Source of the DNA: Phascolomyces articulosus
Taxonomy: Eukaryota > Mucoromycota > Mucoromycetes > Mucorales > Lichtheimiaceae
Assembly: GCA_025677815.1 (NCBI GenBank)
Contig: JAIXMP010000015.1
Span: 682,001 to 746,000 of the forward strand
DNA length: 64,000 bases
Direction of reading: 5' to 3'
Part shown: positions 35,251 to 47,235 of the stretch, in pieces
Position numbering within the stretch: the stretch's first letter is position 1
Layout of the letters: each line of letters starts with the position of its first letter
Program-made: the position numbers and the translations under genes
The notes under the pieces: generated by a model
Databases searched by the model: none
Seen by the model: the letters and a program-made list of their open reading frames with translations, nothing else
Told to the model about the DNA's origin: nothing

Positions 35251-36225
35251 TTAATAAACCCAGGGCAAAATAATCCACCTTTTCTTTGGATAAGTCTTTT
35301 TATATTCATCACCAAACGTTTTTTGATACCATTGTTCCGTTTCACTAGCAGTAATGGATAAATTGATCAAAGTCCATACCAAACCACATAAAAAGACTTT
35401 ATTTTGAAAACCACACAAGAGATTGAACGCCAAATAGATCAAAATGTCGGCAAGATAATGAGGCACCACGATCGATTCAAACCAATCACCTCGAGGAATT
35501 TGATACCCAGAGCCATTTTCACGCAATGATCCAAGAATGTGATGGCACGTGTGTTGGTGATTGGCTGCATATAAAAACAACGGTATGGCCAACGTTGCAC
35601 GGATCGTCGGAGCCATTCTCTCACTATCCAGGTGGTTAAGAGTATAATAATCATTATTATTATTAGTTGTCATACTTGTTTTCAATTCAATCATCTTGTT
35701 CATATCCCAAACACCGAGATTCGCCGCGCCTTCCACCCACGTGGCAAAGACCATGGCTCCATAGAATCCTAGACCAGTTAAATAATGCGAAATATGCATA
35801 CGAGCTTGAGGAGAAGGACGTTCAATACAAAGGGATTCATAAACACGCCTTGCTAAATGAATAATAAACAACATTAATGCCACCAAACAATCTTGAGCGG
35901 CCATGGTATCACTGCCTTGAGGTGTATCCAAAGTATAAAGTAATGTCATGATGGGTCCACGAATATGGTATTGAAAGAATAATCCAATTTCAAATGCATT
36001 GCCCATGGCTAATGCCAACCCAACAATGTAAAAGTGAGAAAACCATGATTTTGGCACCGTCCATTGTGCCAACCATTGACCTGAACGGGATTGGGGTTTT
36101 TCTGCTGTGTTATTGAGTTTTCCATAAGGTAAGACGGACGTTCGTAAGAATTGAATCCATTTGGCTAAGATGGATAATAAGGTCAAGGTACATAGACAGA
36201 AACATAAGAATAGGATAAGGTACAT
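35251..36225 (-). CDS. DFG10: Polyprenol reductase (SRD5A3 / Dfg10 family)
   Basis: A single exon of 324 aa, close to human SRD5A3 (318 aa). Multiple hydrophobic segments span the protein (the first at residues 1-25). Family landmarks: LARRVYESLCIERPS near the middle; HQHTCHHILGSLR; YQIPRGDWFESIVVPHYLAD, where the usual E of the HYLAE-type motif is D; and a C-terminus QKTFGDEYKKTYPKKRWIIL. The enzyme reduces the alpha-isoprene unit of polyprenol to dolichol at the ER, needed for N-glycosylation. Lies head-to-tail with VTC4 (268 bp) and DSC3 (290 bp) on the same strand. No intron, unlike most neighbours. A steroid 5-alpha-reductase paralogue is less likely. Confidence 0.9.
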   Translation of the reverse strand: MYLILFLCFCLCTLTLLSILAKWIQFLRTSVLPYGKLNNTAEKPQSRSGQWLAQWTVPKSWFSHFYIVGLALAMGNAFEIGLFFQYHIRGPIMTLLYTLDTPQGSDTMAAQDCLVALMLFIIHLARRVYESLCIERPSPQARMHISHYLTGLGFYGAMVFATWVEGAANLGVWDMNKMIELKTSMTTNNNNDYYTLNHLDSERMAPTIRATLAIPLFLYAANHQHTCHHILGSLRENGSGYQIPRGDWFESIVVPHYLADILIYLAFNLLCGFQNKVFLCGLVWTLINLSITASETEQWYQKTFGDEYKKTYPKKRWIILPWVY

Positions 36226-36515
36226 TATTTATTATTATTCGATGAAATCGGTTTCCAGCCACCAGAAAGCGGGAGGAAAAACATAATTGTATGTGTGGCA
36301 CATGCGTAAAAAATAAATAAAAATTTCGGATCTGTTAAAAAAAAACGATTGGCTATTTTATCATGTATCTTTTTCTTATGCAAATACGCATGATGATATG
36401 CTTTTAATGAATTGTTATATATATTTTTTATTACTCTACAAATGATAATAAATTTTCTAAATTGATATATAAATATATATATATATATAGGGAAAGGTTT
36501 TTATGAAAATAAGGG

Positions 36516-37735
36516 CTAATAATATACATGAAGAACACCAAATGAAATATTAATTAGAATTCCTGCAACAATGCCTAGATAAAAATATAAATAAATGAGT
36601 CAATTAATAAAATCCCATCTTCCCCCAATAAAAATATATAATTTACCCAATTGATGCCTTCGTGTAAATACAGATTCTCGAAACCAAAATAAACAAATGA
36701 TTCCTAAAAAGAATCCTAATATTAAACCCCACATCATTTCCTTGTATGTTCCTTGAACAGCTATACAGTATATTTTTTGTCAGTGTGAATATCCATCAGA
36801 GAGCACCAACATCTTTTCAAGGTAAGAAGAAATCGCATCCCCTTCTGCCCCAATAGACTCCTTTTTTTTTCAATAACTTACTTCCATCAGCAAGTGTTTC
36901 ACTTGTATTATCAATCCATTGTTCCTCTAAATTACGTGCTTCCTCTGAATTATCTATCGTAACATATTAGCTTTTTTTTTTTTTTACTCTGATGATAAAT
37001 TTCTATAAGAAATTTTTGGATAAAAACTTAAAATCTATTTTACCATCCCCAACCGTGCCATGCATTCGATGAAACCTTGCACGAATGCCTTGAATATCTT
37101 CTTCTGAAAATCCAGATTCTCGAAGTCGATCAAATCCTGTTGGTGGTGATATTTGTGGTTCATCATTCTAATTTAAAATAGATAGGTGATACCCTATATA
37201 TATGAGATCACTTTTTTTTTTTTTTGCTTAATTTAATTTGAATTTGATAAATAACTTACATTATTACTTGGTGTAGAACTTGAAGAGGATGATGATGATG
37301 AAGTTTGTTGTTGTTGAGGTTTTTTACGGGATGAAGGAGGAATATAGTCGGATACAGAACAATGAATATATACCAATGGAGGAGGAGGTACCTTGGCTTT
37401 CGAATTGGTATCACGTTCAAGTTTTCCAATACCATAATCACATAATCGTCGAGTATCATCTAAAATACGTCCATTCCGAATTAGTCGAACATGTTTATTT
37501 TGTGTTTGTGATGCGGATTGTCGAATCTAAATGTTGAATATAAAAATGAATTAGTTTTTTTTTAGACTATGGATTATGCAAAAAAAAAAGTTATATATAC
37601 TTTTTGTTTAATGTCAAATATAGAATCGAAGGGAGAAGCAGTAATGATAAGATCTTGTCCTTCGTTCCAACGAATGTGTAAGTCAACCGTTTCGTAATAT
37701 TCATCTTGTTGTTGTTGTTGTTCTGGATGCATCAT
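36516..37735 (-). CDS. DSC3: DSC E3 ubiquitin ligase complex subunit 3
   Basis: Six exons (minus): 37735-37601, 37526-37260, 37167-37044, 36953-36882, 36760-36647, 36574-36516 (256 aa). N-terminal ubiquitin-like domain (VDLHIRWNEGQDLIITASP ... VRLIRNGRILDD), a Ser/Gln-rich linker, the conserved TGFDRLRESGFSEEDIQGIR and EEQWIDNT blocks of the Dsc3 family (DUF2407), then two membrane helices (MMWGLILGFFLGIICLFWF and IVAGILINISFGVLHVYY). Dsc3 is a membrane subunit of the Golgi/ER Dsc ligase that cleaves SREBP in fission yeast and degrades orphan membrane proteins in budding yeast. The first codon may be either of two adjacent ATGs. Confidence 0.88.
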
Positions 37736-38616
37736 GGTTTTTTTTTTTTTACTTTATATATATATGTTTTTTTTTGGAGAGGTATATTGGTTGTAGTGGT
37801 TGTGGTGGGTGGAGTCTATGTGTCAGCCAAGAAAAAATTAATGAGAGGGAGAGGGAAAGAAATGGTTCCTTTTTTTATTGGTTTCTGAAAATGATATATA
37901 TCTTCATGCTATCTATCTATTATGATAGATTATATTACATATATACACATGGCAAATTTATTGAATCATTTTTTCCTAGTTAATATATAATAACTTGTTT
38001 TTTTTAAAGAAGTAAAAAACTTGTTAAAATGTTTTTAGAAATAAAATAAATCTACTATTTTAGGAGAAAGAGAGACATTGACAAATGTTATGATTAAAGT
38101 TTAGGCAAAATACTAGGCTAAAGATTTGACGGATTGAGGTATAGTTAACGGGCCGTTGATCCCAATGAAATAACAATACTACATAACGAACATTCAAAAA
38201 AAAGAGGCATATCCTATATTAAAATATATCCCGTTTGCTTTATATATTTCAAATTATTACTAGTACAACTAGACTATTTTGGTGCATATTTTCTTATATC
38301 ATCTATTCAATATGTATGCTTTCACACACATACTAATCAAATCCATGTTCTGAGATATTGTGTGAAAAAACAAATTTTAACATCGTCCATCATTTTAGTA
38401 CATAGAATACGACATAGTTTACTTTAGAAAAGGAGTGTGGAGTGGGGCGGGGGGAGTGGCAAAACATTTGGACTGGTGGTGTTGCATTATATTGATAAAA
38501 TGTGACACAGAGTTAAGGCTATTTCATTGAGGCGAACCGAATCTCTGGGATGGGAAACATATAAAAAGAGATATTTATTATTCACCACTACTATTATTTT
38601 CATAAAAGTAACAATA
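37736..38616. other. Intergenic, divergent promoters
   Basis: Separates DSC3 (minus) from the DUF4334 gene (plus), so both promoters should lie here. AT-rich; a G-rich patch GGGGCGGGGGGAGTGG sits near 38442-38457. No coding frame supported. Confidence 0.5.
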
Positions 38617-38731
38617 ATGAGTCCGTAAGTAATAATATCACAATACAAAAAAATAATATGAACACAATGTAACATTTATTTCTTATGAAAAACAACTACT
38701 AACTCACCCTATCTATACTATGGATGACTAT

Positions 38732-38772
<41 letters not shown>

Positions 38773-39147
38773 AGAACAAGTCATTACTCTTATTCATAGT
38801 AATAAACCTGTCAAAGAAACTGATATTGAAGCTCTCTACGATCAATTGAAACCTGTTGATATTCAACTCTTTTTGGATCAAGGTGGATCATGGAAACCTG
38901 GTCCATTTATCGAAACAGGTCATCCAGGCAATGATAATATGAAAGCTTTGAAATGGAATGGAAAAGATTTTGAATCGATAGATCATGTTAAACCTTTTAT
39001 GTATATCACAGAAGAGGGTCAACGTATTAATAATGATGAGATTGGATTTGCAGTGGTAAGATGATTCTTTTTTTTCCCTAACCCTGTCAATCCTTTATGA
39101 TAACTCAAATGATAAATGATAACGATCTATATAATAATCATTGATGC

Positions 39148-39178
<31 letters not shown>

Positions 39179-39378
39179 TGAAGCTTCGTCGCATGGAATA
39201 CCGTGGTGTTGTATCTACAGCAATGATTTATGATAAACAACCCATTATTGATTATTTCCGTTACGTGAATGATGACTTGTTACTTGGCGCCATGGATACA
39301 AAAGTAATGCCTAAAGATGATATGGGAACACTTTATTTTACTATTCAACGATTCAAGAAGGTCAAATCCGAACTTTAA
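38617..39378 (+). CDS. GXWXG / DUF4334 domain protein
   Basis: Three exons: 38617-38624, 38770-39055, 39184-39378 (162 aa). The first coding exon is only 8 nt (ATGAGTCC) before a GTAAGT donor; the intron ends in a long (TA)n run, and the junction gives MSPEEQVITLIHSNKPV. Family landmarks: GSWKPGPFIETGHPGNDNM (the GxWxG element), LKWNGKDFESIDHVKPF, then after the second intron LRRMEYRGVVSTAMIYDKQP and DYFRYVNDDLLLGAMD. DUF4334 proteins are small cytosolic proteins of unknown biochemical function widespread in bacteria and fungi. Length is typical (about 160-180 aa). The alternative in-frame start at 38720 would translate the (TA)n tract and is rejected. Confidence 0.85.
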
Positions 39379-40016
39379 AAAAATATGAAATAAAATTATT
39401 CCATGGAGGAACCCAAGGATATATTTTATAAGTTGTTTGCTATTATGGTTTTGTTGTTGTTGTAGTTGTGTTCATATAAATGTGTCTGGATCTCATGGAA
39501 GAGGAGAGGGAGAGGGGGAACGGGTACGTAATAACCCATCCTATTGTGAAAATTACACTTTTTTGTCATAAAAGGACTGAGCAGTTGATATATTCTGTCT
39601 TATTCAATACAAGGTGGTATAAAGTACTTGGTCAAACCAAGAATATCCAGTGTCCATGCTAATTCCATTTCATTCTTTAACACGTTTCGAATATATTGAA
39701 GCACAACAATACCATAGACATATCATTCTAAATACTGTACCCTCTCCCACAAATTTAATTCAGTTAATCCCATTTATAATTGCTGTTTCTAGTTATGTCA
39801 TCTACTAAATTGGAAATCCTCCTTGGGTTCGGATTGATAGGTTCCAACACACGAAACGGATAGATTGTCTCCATCCAAAATTTGAATCTTTTTACATTTT
39901 GAAAAACTATGGACTTTATTCAAGCGCCGAAAAAAGAAGGGCCTGGCGTTCAAACTTTTTTTTTTTTGATATTATTATCACCTCCACTGTATACAAAAAA
40001 GAAATAATACCAAACC
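39379..40016. other. Intergenic spacer
   Basis: Holds the 3' end of the DUF4334 gene and the promoter of the mitochondrial ribosomal protein gene. Frames present are short and not convincing. Confidence 0.5.
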
Positions 40017-40547
40017 ATGTCACTTCGAATGTTAAAATCAGCTCGTGAAATTGTGGCTCACTTGAATACTGGTGTAAGTGCTCAAAAGCTTTCACCTGAA
40101 GTCTCCAAGATCGCTTTAACTTATGCATTCAAGGGAAAAACTGAATGTGCTGGTGCAAAGTAAATACAATGAAACCACTTTTTATTATTATTATTATTTT
40201 ACATTGGGATTATTGACCATTAAATATATATATATATATAACTAGGCACTTTTTACACGAAAATCTTCCACGTATGCAATACAATAATCCTACTGTCGAA
40301 TTTTTAGTAGAAAAATCAGCGGATGCTGCCACTAAACCTACTGTCACCATTCATTTCGGTAAATAATTTTTTTTAAAAAAAAAGAAAAGGGATATTTGTA
40401 TAGATATGAGAATACGCCCAGGAACTTAACACACAACTTTTTTTTTTTTGGGATAATTGATTAGGTGATCGAGGTACCATAGTCATTGATATTCCAAATA
40501 CTCATTCAGATAGTATATGCCAACAAGTCTTTGATGCCAAACCATAA
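40017..40547 (+). CDS. Mitochondrial ribosomal protein, L51/S25/CI-B8 domain (mS25/mL61 type)
   Basis: Three exons: 40017-40159, 40246-40358, 40465-40547 (112 aa). Junctions rebuild CAGAKHFLHENLPRMQYNNP, the characteristic block of the thioredoxin-like L51/S25/CI-B8 domain, followed by TVEFLVEKS and TVTIHFGDRGTIVIDIP. The pattern fits animal MRPS25 and yeast Mrp49 (mL61); I cannot decide between the small- and large-subunit assignment. NDUFA2 shares the fold but lacks the ARxFxxxNxPxxxYxNP block. The first residues MSLRMLKSAREIVAHLN are basic and amphipathic, consistent with mitochondrial import. Convergent with GET2, 296 bp apart. Confidence 0.82.
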
Positions 40548-40843
40548 AATTACTATTATTACTATTATCAACGTTTCTCTCTCTCTCTTTGTACAGAACT
40601 CTCTCAAATACACATCCCCATAATACGACACAAAAACCAAACGGGTCAAATAAAAAAAAATATGGATGATTCCAATCCAAAATGAAATATAAATATATAT
40701 ATTTAACATTGTTAATTTATATTATAGATTTGATATATATATATCCTTTTTTGCTTATATATATATGTATGAATAAGTTGTGTATTTATGTGTTTATACT
40801 ATGTGCATAAGGAAATGGATCCAACTCTATCCTTTCTTTTTTT

Positions 40844-41306
40844 TTACGATCCAACCAATGTGGATGAGATAATTTGAGCAAATCCAATAATAAAGACTAA
40901 TACAAAACAATCCTTGATAAGAGCGGATAGAATAATCCAATAACGTAATAAAACATTTGTTGCATTGGCCATTTGAGGTGGTAAATATTGAACAATCGTG
41001 GATAATAATAATGACGTACTACTTGTATTTCCCTAATCATTTTTAATTCAATATTTTGTTTACAAATGAGTTCATATCTCTTTTTTTTTTTACTTCCTTT
41101 TTCCCCTTCAAACTTTTTTGATCACTTACTTGTTGATATAACATACGGGCTGATTGTAACAATAATTCCAATGTTACAAAATACCAAAACAATGGCTAAA
41201 ATAGATTGACAATAATAATAATAATAAATAAACAAACACCATCCCCCCAATACACACATGTCAGTTAATTCCTCTCAAAAATGCTCGATCCATTTCATTG
41301 AACAGC

Positions 41307-41346
<40 letters not shown>

Positions 41347-41530
41347 GTTAAACTTACAAAATGAATACCAGTATAACCATCAGGACTTGATTCCGATAAC
41401 AAACCAGCAAATCTTTCCATACCCACAATCGACCATTCCGTATATACGGCATACATACCCAACCAGATCATACTAATAAAATGAAGTAAATTCCAATATT
41501 TTCCAGATGTATCCACTGGTCCATCTTGTT

Positions 41531-41561
<31 letters not shown>

Positions 41562-42286
41562 AAGAGTGGCCAACAAGGCTGGACTAAAAGGAAATTGTCC
41601 TCCTAATAGATCATTTAAATTAGGTGGAGGACCTCCTGTTTCTCCAGCAGCAAACAAGGCTTCTAAAGCAGGTGTTGTTCCATCACTAGTAGAGAAACTC
41701 AAGGAAGGCATTGGTTGTGGAGATTGGTGGTGTTGTGGTTGAGGGTGTTGTAATGGAGGTGGGGCTCCCAACGATTCACATGGATCCGCATCCAATCGTG
41801 ATGTCTTTCTAGACCGTAATGTATCTGTAGACGTACTAGCAAATATAGCAGGTGAAGGGGAACGTGATCGAGGTCGTTGTTCTCGTTGTGGCGTTTCGGA
41901 TCGTGCTAGAGACGACGTGGATGTAGAAGGGGATGGTGTTGGGGATGGTCGATTGGCTAAATGATAATAAATATCCATTCCATACCCATGAGTATTAAAA
42001 AAAAACCATAAACATACACACACACACATGAATAACTTTATATATATATATATATCTTTTGACCATTGACTTTTTGTCCATTTATTGAAAGAAGAAAAAA
42101 AAATATAAAGTGGATAAGACAAAAAAAAAAGAGTAGTGTATTTCTCTCCATTGAGTAATAAAAAAAAAACTTACGAAATGCTGTTCCAGTAATACGACTC
42201 AATCGGTTTTCTGCAGAAGCAAGGATTTTTTGTTTACGTTTTTCTCGTCGACGTTCAATTTTTTCTTGTTCAGTAAGTTCTGGCAT
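40844..42286 (-). CDS. GET2: GET complex subunit GET2-like (tail-anchored protein receptor)
   Basis: Four exons (minus): 42286-42175, 41956-41358, 41195-41130, 41032-40844 (321 aa). The N-terminus MPELTEQEKIERRREKRKQK then SAENRLSRITGT is the cytosolic Get3-binding motif of Get2/CAMLG (basic RERR-type helix). A long Ser/Pro/Gln-rich linker with a CAG-type Gln run follows. The C-terminal third has three hydrophobic segments (LLHFISMIWLGMYAVYT; PLFWYFVTLELLL; WIILSALIKDCFVLVFIIGF), matching the Get2 topology. With Get1 it forms the ER insertase for tail-anchored proteins. The intron at 41196-41357 carries an (ATT)n microsatellite (41306-41347). Confidence 0.85.
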
Positions 42287-43893
42287 GGGTGGTAAAAAAA
42301 AAAGAAGTTTTGGCAAAAAGAACCTGTTTTTGGGAAGAGGAAAAAAAAAAGTTTAAATGCTTTTTTCTCTACCCAAACGCGTTTTCAACAACTTCAAAAA
42401 AGATTGGGGGGAGGGGAAGTTTAATTTTTTTTCTTTAGGATTCTTTTTTTTTTTTCAACTTAGCATGAATGGATTAAATTTATAAGATGATTTTGTTGCA
42501 TCTTTTTCTTTTTCATGATAAAAGTTTCTCTTTCGTGGTCCTTTTTTAATTATTTATATTGATAGTAGATCATGATAAAGATGATGATGATCATTGAAAA
42601 AGACAAGAACAAGTTGTTTCGTCTATGGTGTGATTTTTGAATAAGCAATAATAGAGTTTGTCAAAGTCGTACACACTTGTTGATCCCCAGCTCAAATGGT
42701 TTATCATACAGTGATTCATGTCCCCACTTTTTTTTGACATCATTCGTTTTATATATTTCGCATGGGTGAAGAGGGGATATTCATGAACCGTTCATTGGTA
42801 GAATCAAAAAGAAGTAGAAGTGAGACAACCAGATTAAATAACAAGAACAAAGAATACTCCAACGTACTATATAATATATAGTAAGACGATCGCTTCCTTG
42901 AAAAAGGGTTAGTTTTTAGTATGATGACCATCAGCAGTACATCATACAAGTATCTTCTTTTATGTCATCAGCGCGCACTGCATGTGTGTGTGACCTACTA
43001 CTATTCAAGCAGTTTAAAAAGAAATAACATTAACCGAATATGGAATTGAGATGAATTCTGTGTTGTTACAGGTTGATTATTATTTATACCAGGAATAATA
43101 CCTATAAAAAGGGTGTGATATCCTATATTAAATGACTATGAGTATATAAATATAATATGCAACGATAATAGGATAATTATATCACAATAACTCTATAATT
43201 ACATATGACGCATACTATAATAATAAAATAAAAATGTCAAGTTATTTATATATATTGAAACTATGACCATGCCAAGGCATATGTGTAGAAGTGGGTTTTC
43301 TTATGCCAAGGCGCTGATTTTTTGATATTTGACAAGAGTAAACTCCTTGTATATGAATTGCTGGTATTCAATTGGTATATATATATATAACTCAAACAAT
43401 ACTAATAACAAGAAACGAATGAAAATGAAGCATTTATTGTTTGAGAATCATTGTATTTTTTTCGCTGAAAAACACACAGGGCTACCTTTTTTTTCAACAA
43501 AGTTACTTTAGAAAAGACCTCATTATATTTTTTTTTCAAGAAGTGATCCAATAGCAACCTTAACTAAAATAGAAGGATTGTTTATCATAATAATGATCAT
43601 TTCAATAGATATAATTTATTATTAATAATAATAAGGATATACGCACACTCATATATATCAATAGAATTGAATTGAATGGTGTGTCCCATCCAATCCATGT
43701 TTGGGACCCTATCCTTATTATTAAAAATCGGAATTTCGAGGTTTTTTTTTAATTACTTTCTTTTCCCTCTTCTCTCTCTTTTTATCGATAGCGAAAAAAA
43801 AAACCCTTTTTTTTTACATATTTATATATTTTATATACATATTTTTTTTTATCCTATTTTACTTTTGCGATCTGGCATTAAACTCATTTTGCA
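42287..43893. other. Intergenic, divergent promoter region
   Basis: 1.6 kb between GET2 (minus) and the RasGEF gene (plus). AT-rich with pyrimidine tracts just before the RasGEF start. The motif ATGCCAAGGC occurs twice (43267 and 43302). No gene supported. Confidence 0.5.
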
Positions 43894-45510
43894 ATGGAAG
43901 ATGTCCAGTCTTCCATGCTGTTGGCTTCTGAGCTTTCAGAAAAAGGCCAAATCAAGGTAATTTCGAACAATAACTTTAATTGTAATTAGGATACTTATGT
44001 ATAAATGTAGTGTGTAGTGTATATGGGGGTGGGGGTGGGGAGACCATGACCATTTTATATACAATTAGCTTTTTTCTCTCTCTCTATCTTTCTCTCTCTC
44101 TCTCCCTTTTTTTTTCTTTAAATATATTCCCCTTTTCGTCGTCGTCGAAATGCTTAATGAAAAACTTTATTATTATTTCTTTTATCAAAAAAAAAAAAAC
44201 ATTGATCAGGATGCATACATGACATATATTACAACCGCTCAACATTCGCTGAATTCACTTCATGATATCAAGTTTGTTCATTCTTGTAAGTTTTTCATAA
44301 AAAAACCAAATGAGATATAAATAGAGTGGTGGGTGCGATGACAATAGTTTATATACACTCGGATAAAAAAAACTTTCCTTTTCATATATATATATATAAT
44401 TCTCACGAAAGCCAACCATTTTTTTTCATAATGGGAATTATTATCATATATATAACTTTATATATTTTAGCCATTGTATCCCAGCCAAAACAGTACGCTG
44501 CATTGATCTCCGCCATGCGAACATGTCTATCCCATATTGAAACTATCATAGAAACCCATTCACCTGTATCGCCCATAAATCAACAACAACAGCAACAACA
44601 ATTACCTTCATCAACAGTGACATCACCTTCCAACATACATTATCCTACAAAAGCACCTCCTCCACCTTTACCACCGAAACCATCACGAATTCAAAAACCA
44701 AACATACCACCTAAACCATCGCTTACAAAATCATCTCGACCTACTTCTCCTACAAAAGAATATTACGAAAGTCATCATCAACTTCATCAAGGTAAATAAA
44801 TAAATAAAAACTCCCAAATAGGACCAATATAATGATAATTAAACAATATATATATATATTTGCTCTTGGCAATATGAACGGAAACCTAAACTTTGCACGT
44901 GTTTTACTATTTAATAGAATTAGATAATGTGCCTGGTAGCACTAGTCATCATCATCAACAACAACAACATCATCATGTTTCTTCTACATTTGTGACAACA
45001 GATATTACCAATGCATCCTCATCATCATTATCAACATCATCGATGAAACCATCGATTCAAAAACATTTACAATCTCCTTTATTACAAGCTCATCCACAAA
45101 GACCTTCTCCTTACGAACAACAACAACAAAAACAGAATACATCATTATCATCCTCAATTAATACTGTTTCACGACCCGTCAGTGCACCTCAGCCATACAA
45201 TGCCCCGACAGACAATCTACAACGTCCTTATTCCGAATATCCGACAAAACCACAAGATCCCTATCATGCCAACGTATTACCCAAAATTTCAGCCGAAGAT
45301 GGAGAATTGGATCCAACTCATCTTGTACCCGCACAAACAAATGCAGGTGATAGTTTAAGTCCACCAACCAATACAACACTCAATACCGATCATATTCCTT
45401 TTATTCCTTCTCCTCCATTGTTAACCACTCATCGAGTCCTGCAGGCCAGGTTAGATGAACTTGAAATCACCATTAAAGAATACAAAACGCAACGACAACA
45501 ACTCAATAAC

Positions 45511-45542
<32 letters not shown>

Positions 45543-47235
45543 ATTACGACGACCGGGCACTTCTGTGGAAGAAGAAGAAGAAGAATTGAATCGTGTCATT
45601 TTACAATATACAGGATTAGCTGCTGAAGTCAAACATACATTAAACCGTGTTCGTACAGTCTATATGAACGCTGGCACGATTCCAAGTGTATTAAGTTTCC
45701 CAGCTTATTTAATTGCTTATCAAATCACATTGATTGAATATGCTATATTTTGTGCAATTCCACCCAATGCTTTATTGGAACATTCAGCACGTCATCCTCA
45801 TCCACGTATTGTTGCCTCGACGGATTTTTTCAATTATTTAACCCGTGTGATTGAACATGCCATTTTATTACCTCAAGAAGCTTCTTCTCGTGCTCAACAT
45901 ATTAATCATTGGGTGAAAATCGCCTCGAAATGTTTGGATCTCAACAATTATCAAACGTTAAAAGCCATTGTATCTGCATTGGGCACACCCCCGGTCCAAC
46001 GATTACGTCGTACATGGGCTTATATACCGAAAAAGAGTTTGACGAAATTGGAAACATTGAATGAATTAATGAGTGAAAGTGATAATTATGGAAAATATCG
46101 AGAACATATGGGCATGGTCAGTACAAGTATGATTCAAGGCAAAAGTGTGGCCGCTATTCGAGCGGATCATTATACAAGACCTACGGTTCCCTTTTTAGGG
46201 ACTTTTATTCATGATATCACTTATTTGATGGCGGCTGTTAAATCGGGCCATCCAAGAGACGATCCACGCGTGATGGAAGTATTACAAATCATGGATACAT
46301 TTCAAAGAGGACCTCCTTATTCATCCGGTTTACCAGGTTGGTTTATCAAGGCATCTCAAAAGCATCATATACGTCCTGCACTTTCCAGTGCATTGCATAA
46401 AAGTGCATCAGGGATTGGTCGTTTTAGTGGTGGTATGTTTGGTCGATCTTCTGAAAATGATGATGATGATGTTTCAAGTACCAAAGATACACTTTTGGAA
46501 GAAGATAGTGTTGAAGAACAACAACAAATTGTGACACAATACATGTTGATGCGATCTTGGGTGAGTCAAAATACAGTGGATGAATTAAGTATGTTACGTG
46601 AACCTCCAAGACAACAACAACATGCAAGAGGATATAGTCAACATCGAAGTGCGAGTGGTAGTAATCATCATACCAGTTCCATGATCAGTAATACAAGTTC
46701 ATTGATGCGTTTCAGTACTGGTAGTGTTTCTATGGGTGGTACATCAAGTAGTGGCGGAGGTGGTGGTGGATTGGAAAGTCGTGGTACAAGTATGGAGGAA
46801 TATTCTCCCGATTATGCAAGTCGTAGTAGTAGTAGTGCTCGAAGTAGTGATGATCAAGATGTTGCTGCAGCTAAAAATGGTGGATTTTGGCCATTCCGAC
46901 GTAGCACGGACAGTCGTCCTGGAGATAACACCATGATATTAAATACTACTACTACTACTACAGCAACAATGATGGCAAAGACACATAGTGTTGGAGGAGG
47001 TGGTGGTGGTAGTATTCACTATCCAAGTCGAAAAAGTATGTCAGATGCATCAGTTTTGACATTATCAAATAATAATCAAGATGAACCACCTCATATACCA
47101 CCACGTCCACCCCCACGAAAACAATATCAACAACAACAACAACAACAACAAACATCACAAGAAGATCAAGGTGTAGAATTTAAAACTACTTTAGCTCAAC
47201 AACTTCAACAACAAGTCGCAGCGCGACATCAGTAA
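43894..47235 (+). CDS. RasGEF (CDC25-homology) protein with MIT-like N-terminus
   Basis: Four exons: 43894-43956, 44210-44285, 44471-44791, 44918-47235 (925 aa). The N-terminus (ASELSEKGQIKDAYMTYITT) has the helical spacing of an MIT domain. A Pro-rich part (PPPPLPPKPSRIQKPNIPPK) offers SH3-binding sites. The RasGEF domain lies about residues 400-640: FFNYLTRVIEHAILLPQ, INHWVKIASKCLDLNNYQTL, KAIVSALGTPPVQRLRRTWA, TVPFLGTFIHDITYL. The tail is Ser/Gly/Gln-rich with another PPHIPPRPPPRK motif. Family role: exchanges GDP for GTP on Ras/Rap-type GTPases; fungal relatives (Cdc25, Bud5) act in cAMP signalling or polarity, but which GTPase is used here cannot be told. MIT plus RasGEF hints at a link to endosomal/ESCRT membranes (inference). 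Confidence 0.88.

Noticed and set aside
38720..38770. Start of the DUF4334 protein at 38720 with an alternating Ile-Tyr stretch
   Set aside because: The stretch is translation of a (TA)n intron tail; the 8-nt exon model restores the conserved N-terminus and a proper splice site.
43261..43320. Two ATGCCAAGGC motifs as a regulatory pair
   Set aside because: Only two short copies far (about 590 bp) from the RasGEF start; chance cannot be excluded.
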